NCBI RefSeq assembly: GCF_037023725.1
Contig: NZ_CP146077.1
Span: forward strand, 258,001 to 322,000
Source: Pseudomonas bubulae
Lineage (GTDB): Bacteria > Pseudomonadota > Gammaproteobacteria > Pseudomonadales > Pseudomonadaceae
DNA length: 64,000 nt
Direction of reading: 5' to 3'
Positions 62,331-64,000 of the stretch are shown piece after piece. The notes beneath the pieces are model-generated. The model did not search any database. It was not told where the DNA came from and saw nothing but the letters and a program-made list of their open reading frames with translations. The first letter of the stretch is position 1. The number at the start of each line of letters is the position of its first letter. Both the position numbers and the translations under genes were made by a program.

Positions 62331-63802
62331 TCAGTCCTCCTGAGTGACACGCAGCAGTTCGTCGAGGCTGGTCTGACCGTCAAGCACCCGCCGTTGGCCA
62401 TCTTGAAACAGCCCGCAGGATAACTTTCGCGCTTCGCGGATCAGTTCCGGCTCGCTGGCGCCCTGATGAATCATCCCGGCCAGGGCCGGGGTGATACTGA
62501 CCAGTTCGTAGATACCGGTACGACCGCGATAACCTTGCCGGCAGTGTGTGCAGCCCCGAGCCCGGAACAGGATCGGCCAGGCCTCAGGGTCAAGGCCAAG
62601 CCGTGCCCTGGCGACCGGGTCGGCGGCGTACGGGGTTTTGCAGTCCACACACAGCGTGCGCAGCAGCCGCTGGGCCAATATGCCCACCAGAGAAGACGAC
62701 AACAGATAGGCATCCACCCCCATGTCTACCAACCGGGTGACGGCGCCAATGGCGCTGTTGGTGTGCAGGGTCGACAGCACCAGATGCCCGGTCAACGAAG
62801 CTTGTACGGCGATTTCGGCGGTTTCATGGTCACGGATCTCACCGACCATGACCACGTCGGGGTCCTGACGCAGAATCGCCCGCAGACCTCGGGCAAACGT
62901 CATGTCAGCCTTGGTGTTGACCGGGGTCTGGCCGATGCCGGGAAGGTGATATTCCACCGGATCTTCGACAGTCAGAATATTACGGCTCTGGTGATTCAAA
63001 TGGCTAAGCGCAGCATACAGGCTAGTGGTTTTGCCCGAGCCGGTCGGGCCCGTGACCAGAAAGATCCCATGGGGGCGCGCAAGAATGTGTTGAAACCGAC
63101 TCAGGGTCTCGGCGGGCATGCCCAGGCACTGGAGATCCAGGCGCCCGGCCTGTTTATCCAGCAGACGCATGACTACCCGCTCACCGTGTGCAGAAGGCAG
63201 GGTAGAAACTCGCACATCGACTTCATGCCCGGCCAGACGCAAACTGATGCGGCCATCCTGGGGCACGCGTTTCTCGGCAATATCCAGGCGCGCCATCACC
63301 TTGATCCGTGATACCAGCAGACTGGCCAGTTCGCGTTTGGGCCTGAGCACTTCACGCAGTTGGCCATCAATGCGCATGCGCACGGACAGGTAGTGCTCAA
63401 AGGTTTCGAGGTGTACGTCCGAAGCCTTCTCACGCATGGCTTCTCGCAGCAGGGCATTGATCAGGCGAATGATCGGGGCATCGCCTCCTGCTCCAGCAGA
63501 TCTGCGGTTTGCGGTACTTGCTCGGCCAGGCTCATCAGGTCGAGTTCGTCGTCCAGCCCTTGGGCTACTTGCTCGGCCGCGCTTTGGCCAGCGCTATAGG
63601 TGCTGGCCAGCCGCTCGCTGAATTGTGCATCGGTGAGTGTGCTGACCTTTAATTCAGCCGTTGCCCAGCGCTGTGCTTCGGCCAACGCGGTCAATGGTGT
63701 GTCGGCACGAAGCAACAGGGTGGCAGGCGTGGATGAGGTGTCCAGCAGCACCCCGAAACGCCGGGCAAAGCCGAAAGGCAAACGCTCACCTGGCGATGTC
63801 AT
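62331..63802 (-). pseudogene. gspE: Type II secretion ATPase gspE, frameshifted
   Basis: Two open segments together make one full GspE. The N-terminal part (63802 down to about 63482, starting M-T-S-P-G-E-R-L-P-F) reads A-D-L-L-E-Q-E-A and then runs into a stop at 63461. Shifting frame at 63481-63485 restores [12 protein letters not shown] and continues into the ATPase core. The core has Walker [10 protein letters not shown], the Asp/His boxes, and the four-Cys zinc element C-V-D-C ... C-T-H-C. One G is missing relative to the expected GAGGCGGATGCC. It is either a real one-base deletion that would disable this secretion system or a sequencing error. ATG 63802 overlaps the gspD stop. Confidence 0.88.
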
Positions 63803-64000
63803 GGTCGACCTGCTTCAGGTGGGCGACGGTTATCTTGCGTAGGGGTATCGAACATTTGATGTGCATTGTCGGGCAACAACCGCGAGCTTTTGCCCTTGGG
63901 ACCGCTCTCATCGAGCTTGCGCAAAGCGTTGTAACGGCTTTCGCTGATTTCACGCAGATCATTCTTGCTGCGCACAATGGTCGGACGCAAAAAAACCATC
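63799..64000 (-). CDS. gspD: Type II secretion secretin GspD (partial, C-terminal end)
   Basis: Only the last 66-67 codons are visible. The V-F-L-R-P-T-I-V-R sequence and the following I-S-E-S-R-Y-N-A-L-R match the end of the secretin barrel and the S-domain start of GspD. The start and all N-domains lie beyond the window. First visible gene of the minus-strand operon D-E-F-G-H-I-J-K-L-M. Confidence 0.88.
   Translation of the reverse strand, partial: MVFLRPTIVRSKNDLREISESRYNALRKLDESGPKGKSSRLLPDNAHQMFDTPTQDNRRPPEAGRP

Noticed and set aside
63420..63500. Programmed frameshifting in gspE
   Set aside because: No slippery heptamer or downstream structure is visible, and gspE is not known to use recoding; a plain deletion or sequencing error is simpler.

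Overview
The window is a stretch of a Pseudomonas chromosome, probably the P. fluorescens lineage in the broad sense. The evidence is the gene order waaG-waaC-waaF-ilvE-glnE-aceE-aceF ... dipA-msrA ... nhaP2-mscK-selO, which follows the PA5010-PA5023 region of P. aeruginosa as I remember it, together with high GC, Pseudomonas-type REP doublets and a PutA/PutP pair of pseudomonad type. No tRNA, rRNA, CRISPR array or intact insertion sequence was seen.

Region 1 (1-33.3 kb) is mostly core. It holds LPS inner-core glycosyltransferases (minus strand, waaG cut by the window edge), branched-chain aminotransferase, the glutamine synthetase adenylyltransferase GlnE, and pyruvate dehydrogenase E1/E2 with a pair of GntR-like operators upstream. 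Then come a PhoD-type phosphatase, the c-di-GMP phosphodiesterase DipA, MsrA, RlmJ and the divergent putP/putA pair with six GTTGCA PutA-type sites. It ends with a K+/H+ antiporter, a giant mechanosensitive channel, the AMPylase SelO, a HigBA toxin-antitoxin pair with two matching palindromes, thioredoxin 2 and an orphan ParA ATPase.

Region 2 (34.4-52.95 kb) is a large, translationally coupled, single-strand aryl polyene (APE) type II polyketide cluster preceded by an AT-rich gap. It has a chain-length factor, two ACPs, an acyl-activating enzyme fused to a dehydratase, two ketosynthases, a free dehydratase, a ketoreductase, a thioesterase and acyl/glycosyl-transferases. It also has a LolA-like carrier, an MMPL exporter and a DUF3261 lipoprotein. 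Four less usual members sit in it: an MIO-type aromatic ammonia lyase, a flavoprotein with flavin-dependent-halogenase signatures, a CPA2-like antiporter and a SAM methyltransferase. Together they suggest an aryl polyene with a starter made from an aromatic amino acid and decorated (methylated, possibly halogenated), attached to a lipid and exported to the outer membrane.

Region 3 (52.95-54.6 kb) is decayed sequence with a YceK-like lipoprotein, a 59-aa gene behind a predicted pseudoknotted leader, and a truncated duplicate of that small gene. Region 4 has a divergent LysR regulator/MFS transporter pair. Region 5 (56.9-64 kb, minus strand) is a type II secretion operon gspD-E-F-G-H-I-J-K-L-M in which gspE carries a one-base frameshift as sequenced.

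Two families of palindromic intergenic repeats recur. One is the REP/REPIN doublets (17.2, 30.2, 48.4 kb). The other is the CCCTCACCC/CTCTCCC palindrome (11.9, 42.2, 54.5 kb). In three places these repeats have become part of coding sequences.
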